Both the position numbers and the translations under genes were made by a program. Of a stretch of 64,000 bases of DNA, positions 52,645 to 63,596 are shown piece after piece (within the stretch, counting starts at the first letter, position 1; the number at the start of each line of letters is the position of its first letter). Source of the DNA: Chryseobacterium takakiae (GTDB taxonomy: Bacteria > Bacteroidota > Bacteroidia > Flavobacteriales > Weeksellaceae); the NCBI RefSeq assembly GCF_900129385.1, contig NZ_FQVO01000006.1, forward strand, positions 1 through 64,000, written 5' to 3'. The notes below the pieces were generated by a model. The model made no database searches and was not told where the DNA came from. It saw only the letters and a program-made list of their open reading frames with translations.

Positions 52645-53151
52645 ATGGCCTCAACTGAACAGGACTTTTTAGATAAAATGGAAAAGCATAAAGGAATCAT
52701 TTTCAAGATTTCTAAAATGTACATGGACGATAAAGACGACCGTGACGATCTGTTTCAGGAAATTACCTACCAGGTCTGGAAGGCTTATCCTAATTTCAAA
52801 GGACAGAGTGAATTTTCTACATGGCTGTACCGAATTGCCCTGAATACAGCAATTATCTTCCTTAAAAATGAGAAAAAGAGAAGTTTCATCAGTAGCGGAC
52901 CTTATACCGAATATAAAATTGCCCATGAAGAATTTAATAATGAGAAAGAAGAAAAACTGAATGGCATGTACAAAGCCATCAACCAGCTGAATTCTATCGA
53001 CAAAGCCTTTATTTTCTATTATCTAGAAGATTTTTCAGGAAGAGAAATTGCTGAGCAGATGGGAATCTCTGAAGGAAATGTACGGGTAAAAATGAACCGC
53101 GCAAAAAATAAACTTAAAGATATTTTAAACTCAGATAAATCACAATATTAA
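52645..53151 (+). CDS. ECF RNA polymerase sigma factor
   Basis: A 168-residue sigma-70 family protein of the extracytoplasmic type. Region 2 (about 10-80) contains DDLFQEITYQVWKAYPNFKGQSEFSTWLYRIALN; region 4 (about 108-160) contains FYLEDFSGREIAEQMGISEGNVRVKMNRAKNKLK. An 11-base gap leads to a membrane protein that is the likely anti-sigma partner. Confidence 0.93.
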   Translation: MASTEQDFLDKMEKHKGIIFKISKMYMDDKDDRDDLFQEITYQVWKAYPNFKGQSEFSTWLYRIALNTAIIFLKNEKKRSFISSGPYTEYKIAHEEFNNEKEEKLNGMYKAINQLNSIDKAFIFYYLEDFSGREIAEQMGISEGNVRVKMNRAKNKLKDILNSDKSQY

Positions 53152-53162
53152 AATCAACTATC

Positions 53163-53756
53163 ATGAATATAGATGAATTGAAAAATACATGGAATCAGGA
53201 TGATTCTTTTGAAGAAACACCGGAAATAAGTATGGAGCAGAAGAATAAAATTAATCTTCCGCTTGAAAAAATCCGCGGCAATATGCGTATGGAATTCTGG
53301 TCTACGGTAGGTATTTTTGTTTTTGCTTTCGGGGTAATCGCTTTATCTCCTGGTCCGTTTAAGTTTAAATTTTATATCACCATCCTGATCGCTTCAATGG
53401 TTTTTGTGACTTTCTTTTTCTTTAGTAAATTTTTTAAGCTGTATAAAAATATGAGCAGCCCGATGATGAAAACGTACGACAGCCTGAAAGACCTGCTTCA
53501 CCAGTTCGAGCTCAATAAGCAGTATTATTCATCATTTTATCTTTCTTTTGTTCCATTTTTAGTGTGCGAAATTATAATTGTTCTTGAGTTTATACCGCGG
53601 CCTTTTCCTTTATCAAATATCAAAATTGCAGGTATTCTTATCGGCAGTCTCGTTATTGTAATGCCTTTGTTGTTTGTGATGGGAAAATGGTGGTTCAAGA
53701 AGTTTTACGGGAAATTCATCCGTCAGATTGAGGATCTTGTTAATGAGCTTCGATGA
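53163..53756 (+). CDS. membrane protein, probable anti-sigma partner
   Basis: A 197-residue protein: a cytoplasmic, charged N-terminus (MNIDELKNTWNQDDSFEE, about 1-45), then four transmembrane helices in two pairs (about 46-90 and 124-175). It starts 11 bases after the ECF sigma gene. The position and topology suggest it restrains the sigma factor, but it lacks a recognisable zinc-binding anti-sigma motif. The stop codon touches the terminator hairpin. Confidence 0.75.
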   Translation: MNIDELKNTWNQDDSFEETPEISMEQKNKINLPLEKIRGNMRMEFWSTVGIFVFAFGVIALSPGPFKFKFYITILIASMVFVTFFFFSKFFKLYKNMSSPMMKTYDSLKDLLHQFELNKQYYSSFYLSFVPFLVCEIIIVLEFIPRPFPLSNIKIAGILIGSLVIVMPLLFVMGKWWFKKFYGKFIRQIEDLVNELR

Positions 53757-53788
53757 GAGTTTCGGCGGCTGAAAGCCGCCGAAACTCT
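53756..53788. terminator. bidirectional terminator exactly between two stop codons
   Basis: AGAGTTTCGGCGGCT, GAA, AGCCGCCGAAACTCT: a perfect 15-bp stem that starts on the last base of one stop codon and ends one base before the other gene's stop. It shares the GAGTTTCGGCG arm and GAA loop with the palindrome at 25843. Confidence 0.9.
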
Positions 53789-54352
53789 TTATTGTGTATA
53801 ATAAGCCGGAAATTCTCTTATTATGGCATATATATCCCGCCATTCAAAATAATCCGGACTTGCACTGCTTACATTTTTAAAGCCTTTGTCCCTGAAAAGT
53901 TTTTTTGTTCTGCTGACGTGAAAATATTGAGATACAACAATCAGGCTGTTGAAAGGCATCTGTTTTCTTAGTGCTAACGTATTCTCAACACTTGCTCTTG
54001 TATTGTTTCCGAGATTATCAACAATGATCACAGAATCAGGAACAGCATGGGCTACAAGAAATGTTTTCATTTTATCTCCTTCATAAAAACCCTCTTTTCC
54101 CAGTCCGCCACTTACCAGAATTCGTTTGACACGTCCGGATTTAAAAAGTTGTACACCGGTTTTCAGCCGCATTTCCAGTCGTTTGGATAAGGTTCCGTCT
54201 TCATTAACCTTATTTCCCAATATAACGGCAAGCTCTGCATTTTTACCGCTGTCGGAAAGACCGTCATAAATGATGAGTGCCGAATGTCCAAGAAACCATG
54301 TAAGTATTATAAGAGCAATTATTTTAAATACTTTCAATGTATTTTTTATCAT
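53789..54352 (-). CDS. ElyC/SanA/YdcF-family membrane protein (DUF218)
   Basis: A 187-residue protein with an N-terminal transmembrane helix (about 7-29) and a DUF218 domain (about 38-185): LAVILGNKVNEDGTLSKRLEMRLKTGVQLF, ILVSGGLGKEG, DNLGNNTRASVENTL and VVSQYFHVSRTKKLF. Relatives act in envelope or cell-wall precursor homeostasis (SanA, ElyC). It lies 14 bases behind the S41 peptidase gene, forming a two-gene unit. Confidence 0.87.
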   Translation of the reverse strand: MIKNTLKVFKIIALIILTWFLGHSALIIYDGLSDSGKNAELAVILGNKVNEDGTLSKRLEMRLKTGVQLFKSGRVKRILVSGGLGKEGFYEGDKMKTFLVAHAVPDSVIIVDNLGNNTRASVENTLALRKQMPFNSLIVVSQYFHVSRTKKLFRDKGFKNVSSASPDYFEWRDIYAIIREFPAYYTQ

Positions 54353-54366
54353 CAGTTTTAATATGA

Positions 54367-55902
54367 TTATTTTATCGTTTTTTCTTTTTTAATTTCATTG
54401 AGAATCCAATTGAGCTGAGGATCTCTTTTATGGATAATATCGTCCATTGTTTCCTGAACGGGAATGTCAGGAACAACGCCTTTTTTTGTATGCGTAGGTG
54501 TGATATCAGGTTGTACGAAAACAAGCCCGATCGGCAGATCTATCTTTGAATTAGGCAAGGTCTGGTATGAATAAAATCCGGCTACTGTTCCGTCGTTGGC
54601 GCCACCTGTTTCTTCACCGACGAGAACAGCTCTTTTGTCATTTTTAAGTTTAGAAGTAAGAATCGATGATGCTGAAAAACTGGCTCCGTTGATCAGTACA
54701 AAAACTTTCCCGGTAAAAGCATTTTTATCGGGTTTTGAGACTTTGTCCGCTTTTATTTTATAATAAAATTTTCCGTCTTTTTTGTAGGTACTGAAAGTCT
54801 GCGCAAAGAAAAAAGCAGGATAAGCAAGAGTTTTGAAAGTGTATTGCAAAGGATTGCTTTTCCTGAAATAGTTGGTTTTTAATGGTGCTGCAGCAGAATT
54901 TACTTCAGAAGGTTTAATCAAAATATAAGGTTCAGGAGAAAGATAAGAATACAACTTGTGAATTTCTTCCAGCGAGCCTCCGTAATTGTTTCTTACATCA
55001 ATAATAAGGTATTTTGATTGCGCATTTTTTATGTTTTCAAAAGCATTTTTATAAAACTTTCCTGAATATACTCCCGAAAAACTCTTTACCTGAATATAAG
55101 CAATGGTACTGTCTTTATCAAGAAATCTGAAGTTCCTGTTATATGAATCGCTCAAAGCCACATAATCATTGATTTTTTTCTCGTCTGTCCTTTTTTTGTT
55201 TTCTTTTTCTTTTTTTAAATCAGCCTCAGATTTTGATTCGCGTTTCAGCTGATAGATTTTTTTCTCACCATTATAAACCGTTTCAATAACCGCTTTATTT
55301 TGAAAACCTTTTTCCGCCACGTAATAACTGAAGAAAAGGTCTTTCAGGAAATAAGGCTTGAAGGTCGTGTTAAATCCGTCGGTACTGATAAGTTTACGGT
55401 ATCTTTCAATATAATAAGATACGGGTGTATGATCAATGGACAGGATTTCTGTTCCGGGTTTGATATTTTCAATAGAATCTTTATTCCTGATAATAAAAAG
55501 ACGGTTTCCCTGAATGTAATAATCAAAGCGGCTGAACATTCCTTTTTTATTTTCCAGTTCTCTGATTTCTTTTTTACTGATGCTTTTGGATGGAATTCTC
55601 AGCGAAAGATGACCTTCACGGATATCTGAAATTACCGGCTGCAGCTTAAAATAAAACTGAAGCGGCGTAAGCGGTGCATCTATGGTCTTTTTTATGCTGT
55701 CAAATTTATGATCAAGTTCTTGGTGAGAAATGTACAGGAAGAGTTGGGGGTGCATTTCTTTAATCTTGGAATAAGCAAAATCCACATCCTGCCTCAGCTT
55801 CTCAGGCGGAATAGAAGTTTTCTGCAATTCGTTGTGTTTTCGCACAGATCCGCAGGCGGAAATTAACAGAAGAAATAACAGGATGAAATAATTTTTCTTC
55901 AC
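54367..55902 (-). CDS. S41 family peptidase lipoprotein
   Basis: A 511-residue lipoprotein (lipobox LLISAC, Cys17). A helical N-terminal domain (about 30-110) is followed by a PDZ-like segment (about 135-215) with a charged Lys/Glu insert (222-244). The tail-specific protease core includes YIQVKSFSG, LIIDVRNNYGGS and INGASFSASS, with S410 the likely nucleophile, then VGEETGGANDG. It probably processes periplasmic or surface proteins. First gene of the unit with the ElyC-like gene. Confidence 0.9.
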   Translation of the reverse strand: MKKNYFILLFLLLISACGSVRKHNELQKTSIPPEKLRQDVDFAYSKIKEMHPQLFLYISHQELDHKFDSIKKTIDAPLTPLQFYFKLQPVISDIREGHLSLRIPSKSISKKEIRELENKKGMFSRFDYYIQGNRLFIIRNKDSIENIKPGTEILSIDHTPVSYYIERYRKLISTDGFNTTFKPYFLKDLFFSYYVAEKGFQNKAVIETVYNGEKKIYQLKRESKSEADLKKEKENKKRTDEKKINDYVALSDSYNRNFRFLDKDSTIAYIQVKSFSGVYSGKFYKNAFENIKNAQSKYLIIDVRNNYGGSLEEIHKLYSYLSPEPYILIKPSEVNSAAAPLKTNYFRKSNPLQYTFKTLAYPAFFFAQTFSTYKKDGKFYYKIKADKVSKPDKNAFTGKVFVLINGASFSASSILTSKLKNDKRAVLVGEETGGANDGTVAGFYSYQTLPNSKIDLPIGLVFVQPDITPTHTKKGVVPDIPVQETMDDIIHKRDPQLNWILNEIKKEKTIK

Positions 55903-56035
55903 TTTTTTTATTTCAAAATTAAAATTTTAGTTATTATGTTTAAAAAAAAGGCGTACTTTTTTCATATAAATTAAAGGTTTTATTTTCTGTAACCGTCATA
56001 TATCATATTATCATCCATTAACATTACCTAAGAAA

Positions 56036-57136
56036 ATGATTTACATAGTTATTAGTCTGGCTGTTTTACTCGTCCTGCTGTATTTTATTATTACCGGACA
56101 GGAGGTTTTCGGTGCAGAAGCAAAAGGGAAGAGGCTGCTTAGAATGCAGCGTTCCCGATATTATAAAAATAAGCAGTTCCAGAATATTTCTAATACTCCC
56201 GCATTGGCAGAAGGGTATTCCATGCCTAAAGTAATGTTTAATTTTTTGTTTGATAAAAAAGATCCTCATCTTAAGCCTCTATCAAAAATTCCATCTATAC
56301 ATACTAACCTGAAAAGTTTTTCTAAAGACCAGGATGTTTTTATATGGCTTGGGCATTCGTCCTATTATATTCAGAGTGATGGCGTTTCTTTCCTGATTGA
56401 TCCTGTGCTAAGTTCGTACGGCTCTCCTTTTAAGTTTTTCAATAAAGCATTTCCGGGAGCAGATGTTTTTAAACCGGAAGATATTCCTGTCATTGACTAT
56501 CTCGTGATTACCCATGATCATTACGACCATCTTGATTATCCTACGGTAAAAGCGATTAAAAACAGGGTTGGAAAAGTTATTCTGCCTTTGGGAGTAGGTG
56601 CTCATCTTGAACGATGGGGCTATGCACCGCAACAGCTGATTGAAGAAGAATGGGAAACTGAAGTTGATCTGAAAAATAATATTAAAATCATATTTACACC
56701 GGCCAGGCATTTTTCTGGGCGTAAAATGAGAAGAAATGCTACTTTATGGACTTCCTATGTTCTGCATACGCCTACTAGAAAGCTGTTTCTCGGTGGGGAT
56801 AGCGGCTATGATACCCATTTTAAAGAAATCGGAAAAACTTACGGGCCGTTTGATTACGCGATCATCGAAAACGGACAGTATAATGAAGCCTGGAAATATA
56901 TCCACGCTTTGCCGGAAGATGTTGTTCAGGCAAGTATTGATGTGAAGGCCAGAAATATAATCCCCGTCCATTCTTCCAAGTTTGCCCTTGCTCTGCATTC
57001 ATGGAATGAACCTTTAAAAAAAGTGACAAGCCTGGCAGAAAATAAGAACCTTTCTGTTGTAATACCCATGATCGGTCAGCCTGTAGATCTTAACACAGCA
57101 GAACATCATTTTGAAAAGTGGTGGGAATTTGAATAA
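56036..57136 (+). CDS. MBL-fold metallohydrolase, NAPE-PLD/UlaG-like
   Basis: A 366-residue metallo-beta-lactamase-fold hydrolase with an N-terminal membrane anchor (about 1-22). Metal motifs are ITHDHYDHLD (HxHxDH), the histidine in TPARHFSGR, the aspartate in GGDSGYD and the final histidine in IPVHSSKF. Similar to the membrane-associated family that includes N-acyl-phosphatidylethanolamine phospholipase D. A lipid phosphodiesterase role is inferred. Its stop codon abuts the stop of the convergent GNAT gene with no intervening base. Confidence 0.87.
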   Translation: MIYIVISLAVLLVLLYFIITGQEVFGAEAKGKRLLRMQRSRYYKNKQFQNISNTPALAEGYSMPKVMFNFLFDKKDPHLKPLSKIPSIHTNLKSFSKDQDVFIWLGHSSYYIQSDGVSFLIDPVLSSYGSPFKFFNKAFPGADVFKPEDIPVIDYLVITHDHYDHLDYPTVKAIKNRVGKVILPLGVGAHLERWGYAPQQLIEEEWETEVDLKNNIKIIFTPARHFSGRKMRRNATLWTSYVLHTPTRKLFLGGDSGYDTHFKEIGKTYGPFDYAIIENGQYNEAWKYIHALPEDVVQASIDVKARNIIPVHSSKFALALHSWNEPLKKVTSLAENKNLSVVIPMIGQPVDLNTAEHHFEKWWEFE

Positions 57137-57424
57137 TTAGGCGTGCCAGATATTTTTGTATCGAGCAGGATGATTTTCAAACTGCTGCCGCACAAAGTCA
57201 CATTCGGGATCTATCAGCAGGTCTTTTTCTTCGGCATACCGTACGAGTTCGTCCAGCAGCATTTTAGCATACCCTTTTCCTTCACGATCTTCGTTAAGTT
57301 TGGTATAATAGACAATTAACAGCCTGCCATCAACCTCTATAGACATATAGCCGGATTTTTTATCGTCTATCAGTATCTGCAACTCATCTTCATAGGGAGA
57401 TATTTCAAATTTTATATTTTCCAT
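57137..57424 (-). CDS. small GNAT-like N-acetyltransferase (YjdJ type)
   Basis: A 95-residue compact GNAT of the COG2388 family. The acetyl-CoA loop appears as NEDREGKGYAKMLLDELVRYAEEK; the C-terminal segment is IDPECDFVRQQFENHPARY. Substrates of these short GNATs are unknown. Convergent with and directly touching the MBL-fold gene. Confidence 0.88.
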   Translation of the reverse strand: MENIKFEISPYEDELQILIDDKKSGYMSIEVDGRLLIVYYTKLNEDREGKGYAKMLLDELVRYAEEKDLLIDPECDFVRQQFENHPARYKNIWHA

Positions 57425-57611
57425 GATAATGATATTTTCAGTGTTAATGAAATGATTTTGAGAATTATCCTCTTAAAATTACAAATTAAAAATAATATAT
57501 ATAAACAGAAACAGAATTTATTCATTAACCAACTATACATTCAATTTTTCAATAACCGGTCACGAGATTGGTTATTTTTATTTTATCTATTGTAGTTATT
57601 TTTATAGTAAG

Positions 57612-57632
57612 TGTTGTTTGATTTTTATAATT
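57612..57632 (+). repeat. 21-bp direct repeat, copy upstream of araC-like gene
   Basis: A sequence beginning TGTTGTTTGATTTTTATAAT, identical over 21 bases to 58524-58544. It ends 7 bases before the start codon. Confidence 0.8.
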
Positions 57633-57639
57633 TTAATAA

Positions 57640-58533
57640 ATGGAATTTAGCGAAACAATAAAAGGTTTTTACAAACGTGTAGGGCTGCAATGTATCAAAA
57701 CGCCCGGTGTAGGTCATTTCAATGTATTTTCACGCGAGAACTGTTCTCTAATAACACCTTACAGCAGAAGAGATTATTATAAAATTTCGTTGATTATAGG
57801 AAAGGGTAAACTGCATTACGCCGATAAATGGATCTATGTAGATCGCCCTGCTATACTATTTTCAAATCCTTTAATTCCTTATTCCTGGGAAGCAGAAGAT
57901 AATAACCAAAAAGGATATTTCTGTCTTTTTACCGATCATTTTGTGCATGACGGAAACCGTTTGGGAAATCTTCAGGATTCCAGCCTTTTTAAAATTGGCG
58001 GAACTCCGGTTTTCTTTATTAATGAGGAACAGCAGAAAACTGTTGCGGACATCTTTATGAAGATGATGACCGAAATTCAGTCGGATTATCTTCACAAATA
58101 TGATATGCTTAGAGCCTATCTGCATCTGCTGATCCACGAAGCTATGAAAATACATCCTGCGGAAAATTTCGAATCTTACCAGAATGCTTCACAGAGAATA
58201 GCTTCTTTATTCATGGAATTGCTGGAAAGACAGTTTCCTATTGACAGTCCGGAAAGGTTTCTCAAATTGAAGAGTCCGGTTGATTATGCCGAAAGTCTTT
58301 CTATTCATGTTAATTCCTTAAACCGGTCTGTAAAAGAAATCACCGGAAAAACCACCAGTCAGCAGATTGCAGCAAGAATTATTCAGGAAGCCAATGCATT
58401 GCTGAAACATACGGATTGGAACATTGCCGAAATAGCCTATGGTTTGGGATTTGAAGAACCTTCTTATTTTACCAATTATTTTAAAAGGCAGACCGGAATA
58501 TCACCCAATGCAGTAAGAACTGCTGTTGTTTGA
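57640..58533 (+). CDS. AraC family transcriptional regulator
   Basis: A 297-residue regulator. The N-terminal cupin-like sensing domain (about 20-120) includes KISLIIGKGKLHYADKWIYVDRPAILFSNP. The C-terminal double HTH (about 200-295) includes NSLNRSVKEITGKTTSQQIAARIIQEANALL and WNIAEIAYGLGFEEPSYFTNYFKRQTGISP. It sits 87 bases before a co-oriented aldo/keto reductase, which has its own promoter and is a plausible target. The gene is flanked by an exact 21-bp direct repeat. Confidence 0.93.
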   Translation: MEFSETIKGFYKRVGLQCIKTPGVGHFNVFSRENCSLITPYSRRDYYKISLIIGKGKLHYADKWIYVDRPAILFSNPLIPYSWEAEDNNQKGYFCLFTDHFVHDGNRLGNLQDSSLFKIGGTPVFFINEEQQKTVADIFMKMMTEIQSDYLHKYDMLRAYLHLLIHEAMKIHPAENFESYQNASQRIASLFMELLERQFPIDSPERFLKLKSPVDYAESLSIHVNSLNRSVKEITGKTTSQQIAARIIQEANALLKHTDWNIAEIAYGLGFEEPSYFTNYFKRQTGISPNAVRTAVV

Positions 58534-58544
58534 TTTTTATAATT
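58524..58544 (+). repeat. 21-bp direct repeat, copy at the end of the araC-like gene
   Basis: Identical to 57612-57632. It spans the stop codon of the regulator gene and lies 76 bases before the aldo/keto reductase. Confidence 0.8.
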
Positions 58545-58562
58545 CTTTGTTTGAATTCTATA

Positions 58563-58593
58563 TTGAATACCAAGTGTGGCTGTTATAATTTTG
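58563..58593 (+). promoter_or_regulatory. promoter of the aldo/keto reductase gene
   Basis: TTG (58563-58565), 20 bases, TAATTTTG (58586-58593): an exact -33/-7 match 28 bases before the ATG. Confidence 0.7.
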
Positions 58594-58620
58594 TACTGTA
58601 AATTTTAAATCACAGTTATC

Positions 58621-59622
58621 ATGAAATTTAGAACCTTAGGAAAAACAGGAGAACGATTGTCTGCCATTGGATTAGGATGTATGGGAATGAGCACGGCATA
58701 TGGACCAACCGATGAACAGCAGAGCCTCGATACATTGCATAAGGCATTGGATTTAGGGGTAAACTTCTGGGATACTGCCGATATGTACGCCAATGGCGAA
58801 AACGAGAAACTGATTTCGAAAGTGTTGGTGCCGAACCGCGATAAAATTTTTATTGCCACCAAATTCGGATTTCGCTTTAAAGATGGTCAAGCCGGTCACA
58901 GCGGAGTTCCCGGAACCTACTTTGACGGTTCACCGGAGTGGATTAAACAAGCGGTGGATCTGAGTCTTCGGCGATTAAAAATTAATGAAATCGACTTATA
59001 TTATGCACACAGAATAGATCCGAATATTCCTGTTGAAGACACCGTGGGAGCGATGGCAGATCTTGTAAAAGCAGGGAAAGTCCGTTATTTAGGATTATCA
59101 GAAGCTTCTGCGGAATCTATTAAAAAAGCGAATGCAATTCATCCGATCACTGCCCTGCAGTCTGAATATTCTTTGTTGACAAGAGATATTGAAAAAGAGA
59201 TTCTTCCAACGATTAGGGAGCTGGGAATTACTTTAGTGCCGTATTCTCCGCTGGCAAGAGGACTTTTTTCAAATATCACTGAAACTGCGAATTTTGGGGA
59301 TGATGATTTCAGAAAATCTCTGCCACGCTATCAAAACGAATACCTGGAGAACAACAAAAATCTTGCAAACGAGATCAATGAATTTGCTCAATCTAAAGGG
59401 GTTAAAGGAACGCAGCTGGCTTTAGCATGGGTTCTGAACCAGGGAGAGGACATTATTCCTATTCCGGGAACGAAACGCATTCCATATTTAGAAGAAAATA
59501 TCGAAGCAGCAAATCTCGAACTTTCTCAGTCTGATCTGCAAACGATTGATTCAATTCTAAAAAAATATCCCAACATTGGCGCACGGTACAGCGAAGGCGC
59601 AATGAAATTGGTTAATAACTAA
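58621..59622 (+). CDS. aldo/keto reductase
   Basis: A 333-residue NADPH-dependent aldo/keto reductase of the YajO/AKR13 kind. The catalytic Asp and Tyr lie in FWDTADMY (D51, Y56), the Lys in IATKFGF and the His in LYYAHRIDP. The cofactor region is IPIPGTKRIPYLEEN. It probably detoxifies aldehydes. It follows the AraC gene and has its own promoter; an MFS exporter follows, suggesting an aldehyde or drug-response group. Confidence 0.93.
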   Translation: MKFRTLGKTGERLSAIGLGCMGMSTAYGPTDEQQSLDTLHKALDLGVNFWDTADMYANGENEKLISKVLVPNRDKIFIATKFGFRFKDGQAGHSGVPGTYFDGSPEWIKQAVDLSLRRLKINEIDLYYAHRIDPNIPVEDTVGAMADLVKAGKVRYLGLSEASAESIKKANAIHPITALQSEYSLLTRDIEKEILPTIRELGITLVPYSPLARGLFSNITETANFGDDDFRKSLPRYQNEYLENNKNLANEINEFAQSKGVKGTQLALAWVLNQGEDIIPIPGTKRIPYLEENIEAANLELSQSDLQTIDSILKKYPNIGARYSEGAMKLVNN

Positions 59623-59677
59623 TATTACATTTTTCAGGTTTTCTCATCAGGAAATCTGAATGTTACGAAGTCTAAAA

Positions 59678-60868
59678 ATGGTTACACTTAAAGAAAAAAA
59701 TAAGTTTATTGCGACGATTCTGGCATTCGCCGTAATTCCGATGTCGGGTCTGGCGACAGATATTTACCTGCCTTCTATGCCGAGTATGGCAACAGAGCTG
59801 CACCAGCCGGAAAGTAATATCCAACTGACGCTTTCCATATTTCTGATTAGTTATGGTCTTACCCAGTTTTTTGCAGGAAGCATTGTAGATTCATTCGGCA
59901 GATACAGGATTTCTCTCTTGTCGCTTGGTTTGTTTGTAGCGTCTTTTTTAATTACGGCAACTACCCATAATATTTTTGTGATTTATGCCATGCGTGTTCT
60001 GCAGGGAATTCTTTCAGGATTTGCCGTTGTTGCGAAAAGGGCATACTTTGTAGATGTGTATGAAGGGGAAGAGCGGAAACATTATCTCAGCATTATGACA
60101 ATTGTCTGGTCTGTTGGTCCTATTATTGCGCCGTTTATTGGCGGATACTTACAGAAAAACTTCGGATGGCAGTCCAATTTTTATGTATTGGCGGGCTACA
60201 GCTTACTGCTTTTGCTTTTAGAATTAATTTTTTCCGGCGAGACCTTGAAAAAACGAAATCCTTTTCGTCTTGAGTTTCTCATTAAGGAATACAACACGAT
60301 GTTCAAGGCTAAAGATTTCTTTTACGGGATGATTATGTGCGGATTGAGCTATTCAATGATTATGTTTTTCAATCTCTGCGGATCATTCATTATCGAGCAT
60401 AAAATGGGTTATTCTGAGGTAGTAGCAGGCTACGTTTCACTGGTTCTGGGCTTTGCCTGGATGATCGGCGGATTTTTAGGAAAAGCATTAATCAATAAAG
60501 CATTTCTGCCTAAAATACGGAATGCAAATTTCATTCAGCTGTTGTTAATTGTCCTGATGTTTTTCGTATCTTATTTCTCCAACAATATTTACAGTCTGGT
60601 TGCTTTTGCATTTTTGATTCATGTTACTGCCGGATTTATATTCAACAATTACTTTTCTTACTGTATCGGAAGGTTCCCGAATTCCGCAGGCATAGCAGGC
60701 GGACTTACCGGCGGCGTGGCATTTATTATTACTTCTGCCATCAGTTACGGGATTGTTGCGGCAATAAAGCCTCAGGTTCAGCTGGAAGTTGCAGAAGGGT
60801 ATTTCGTGCTGGGAATTTTAGGACTGTTTATTTTAAGCATGATTAAATTAAGAAAGGCACATGCCTAA
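59678..60868 (+). CDS. MFS drug-resistance transporter (Bcr/CflA-like)
   Basis: A 396-residue, twelve-helix major facilitator of the DHA1 group. Family motifs: VIPMSGLATDIYLPSMPSMATELH at helix 1 and GSIVDSFGRYRISLLSLGLF (motif A) after helix 2. The start at 59678 (MVTLKEKN) is preferred over the ATG six codons earlier. Substrates unknown. Downstream of the aldo/keto reductase on the same strand, probably in one transcript ending at 60949. Confidence 0.88.
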   Translation: MVTLKEKNKFIATILAFAVIPMSGLATDIYLPSMPSMATELHQPESNIQLTLSIFLISYGLTQFFAGSIVDSFGRYRISLLSLGLFVASFLITATTHNIFVIYAMRVLQGILSGFAVVAKRAYFVDVYEGEERKHYLSIMTIVWSVGPIIAPFIGGYLQKNFGWQSNFYVLAGYSLLLLLLELIFSGETLKKRNPFRLEFLIKEYNTMFKAKDFFYGMIMCGLSYSMIMFFNLCGSFIIEHKMGYSEVVAGYVSLVLGFAWMIGGFLGKALINKAFLPKIRNANFIQLLLIVLMFFVSYFSNNIYSLVAFAFLIHVTAGFIFNNYFSYCIGRFPNSAGIAGGLTGGVAFIITSAISYGIVAAIKPQVQLEVAEGYFVLGILGLFILSMIKLRKAHA

Positions 60869-60915
60869 ACTAAGTTTTTATTTTAATTAAATTTTCTACA
60901 ACCTATTTCAATACT

Positions 60916-60949
60916 AAAAATCCTCTCATTTTCGGGAGGATTTTTTTTT
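60916..60949 (+). terminator. terminator of the MFS gene
   Basis: AAAAATCCTC, 10-base loop, GAGGATTTTT and a long T-run. Confidence 0.85.
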
Positions 60950-60959
60950 AGGCAAATTA

Positions 60960-61159
60960 AGAGCCTGTTTAATTGAATTTATTTTTACCATTAAGGCATT
61001 AAGCTCTTTTATCTTAAAAAAAATTAATAAAATCAATTTATTGATTTCTTAATCATAGTTGGTCAACTTACTGAAATTCTTAATGTTAAATATTAAGAAT
61101 AAACAAAGTTTATTTTAATTTAGAAAATTAAAAAAAGCTATAAAAATTTAATAGGCTCT
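60960..61159 (-). mobile_element. MITE-like foldback element, copy 2
   Basis: A 200-bp relative of the element at 13268-13482, inverted. The termini are AGAGCCTGTTTAAT and ATTTAATAGGCTCT. The shared inner blocks are the ATCAAT..ATTGAT palindrome, a TTAATGTTAA block and AATAAAC..GTTTATT. It again lies between two convergent genes (MFS and icd). Confidence 0.78.
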
Positions 61160-61168
61160 AATAAAAAA

Positions 61169-61189
61169 AAGCCCCTTAAAAAGGAGCTT
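61169..61189 (-). terminator. icd terminator
   Basis: AAGCCCCTT, 3-base loop, AAGGAGCTT (one mismatch or wobble); on the minus strand it is followed by a long T-run. Confidence 0.82.
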
Positions 61190-61211
61190 CATTTATATCA
61201 AAACTTGGAAA

Positions 61212-63464
<2,253 letters not shown>

Positions 63465-63467
63465 TCA

Positions 63468-63475
63468 CAAATTTA
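63468..63475 (-). promoter_or_regulatory. -7 box of the icd promoter
   Basis: TAAATTTG on the minus strand about 40 bases before the icd ATG; no TTG at -33. Confidence 0.35.
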
Positions 63476-63569
63476 GGTAAAAATTAATTTTTTAGATGAT
63501 TATGAGCCAATATTTTCCACTTTAAGATTAATTTAACCTCAAACCGGATAAAAACCGCCGTATTTTAAT

Positions 63570-63577
63570 TAAATTTG
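63570..63577 (+). promoter_or_regulatory. -7 box of the tpx promoter
   Basis: TAAATTTG, 19 bases before the tpx start codon; the -33 element is unclear. Confidence 0.4.
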
Positions 63578-63596
63578 ATGAACTAAAAAAAGAATT

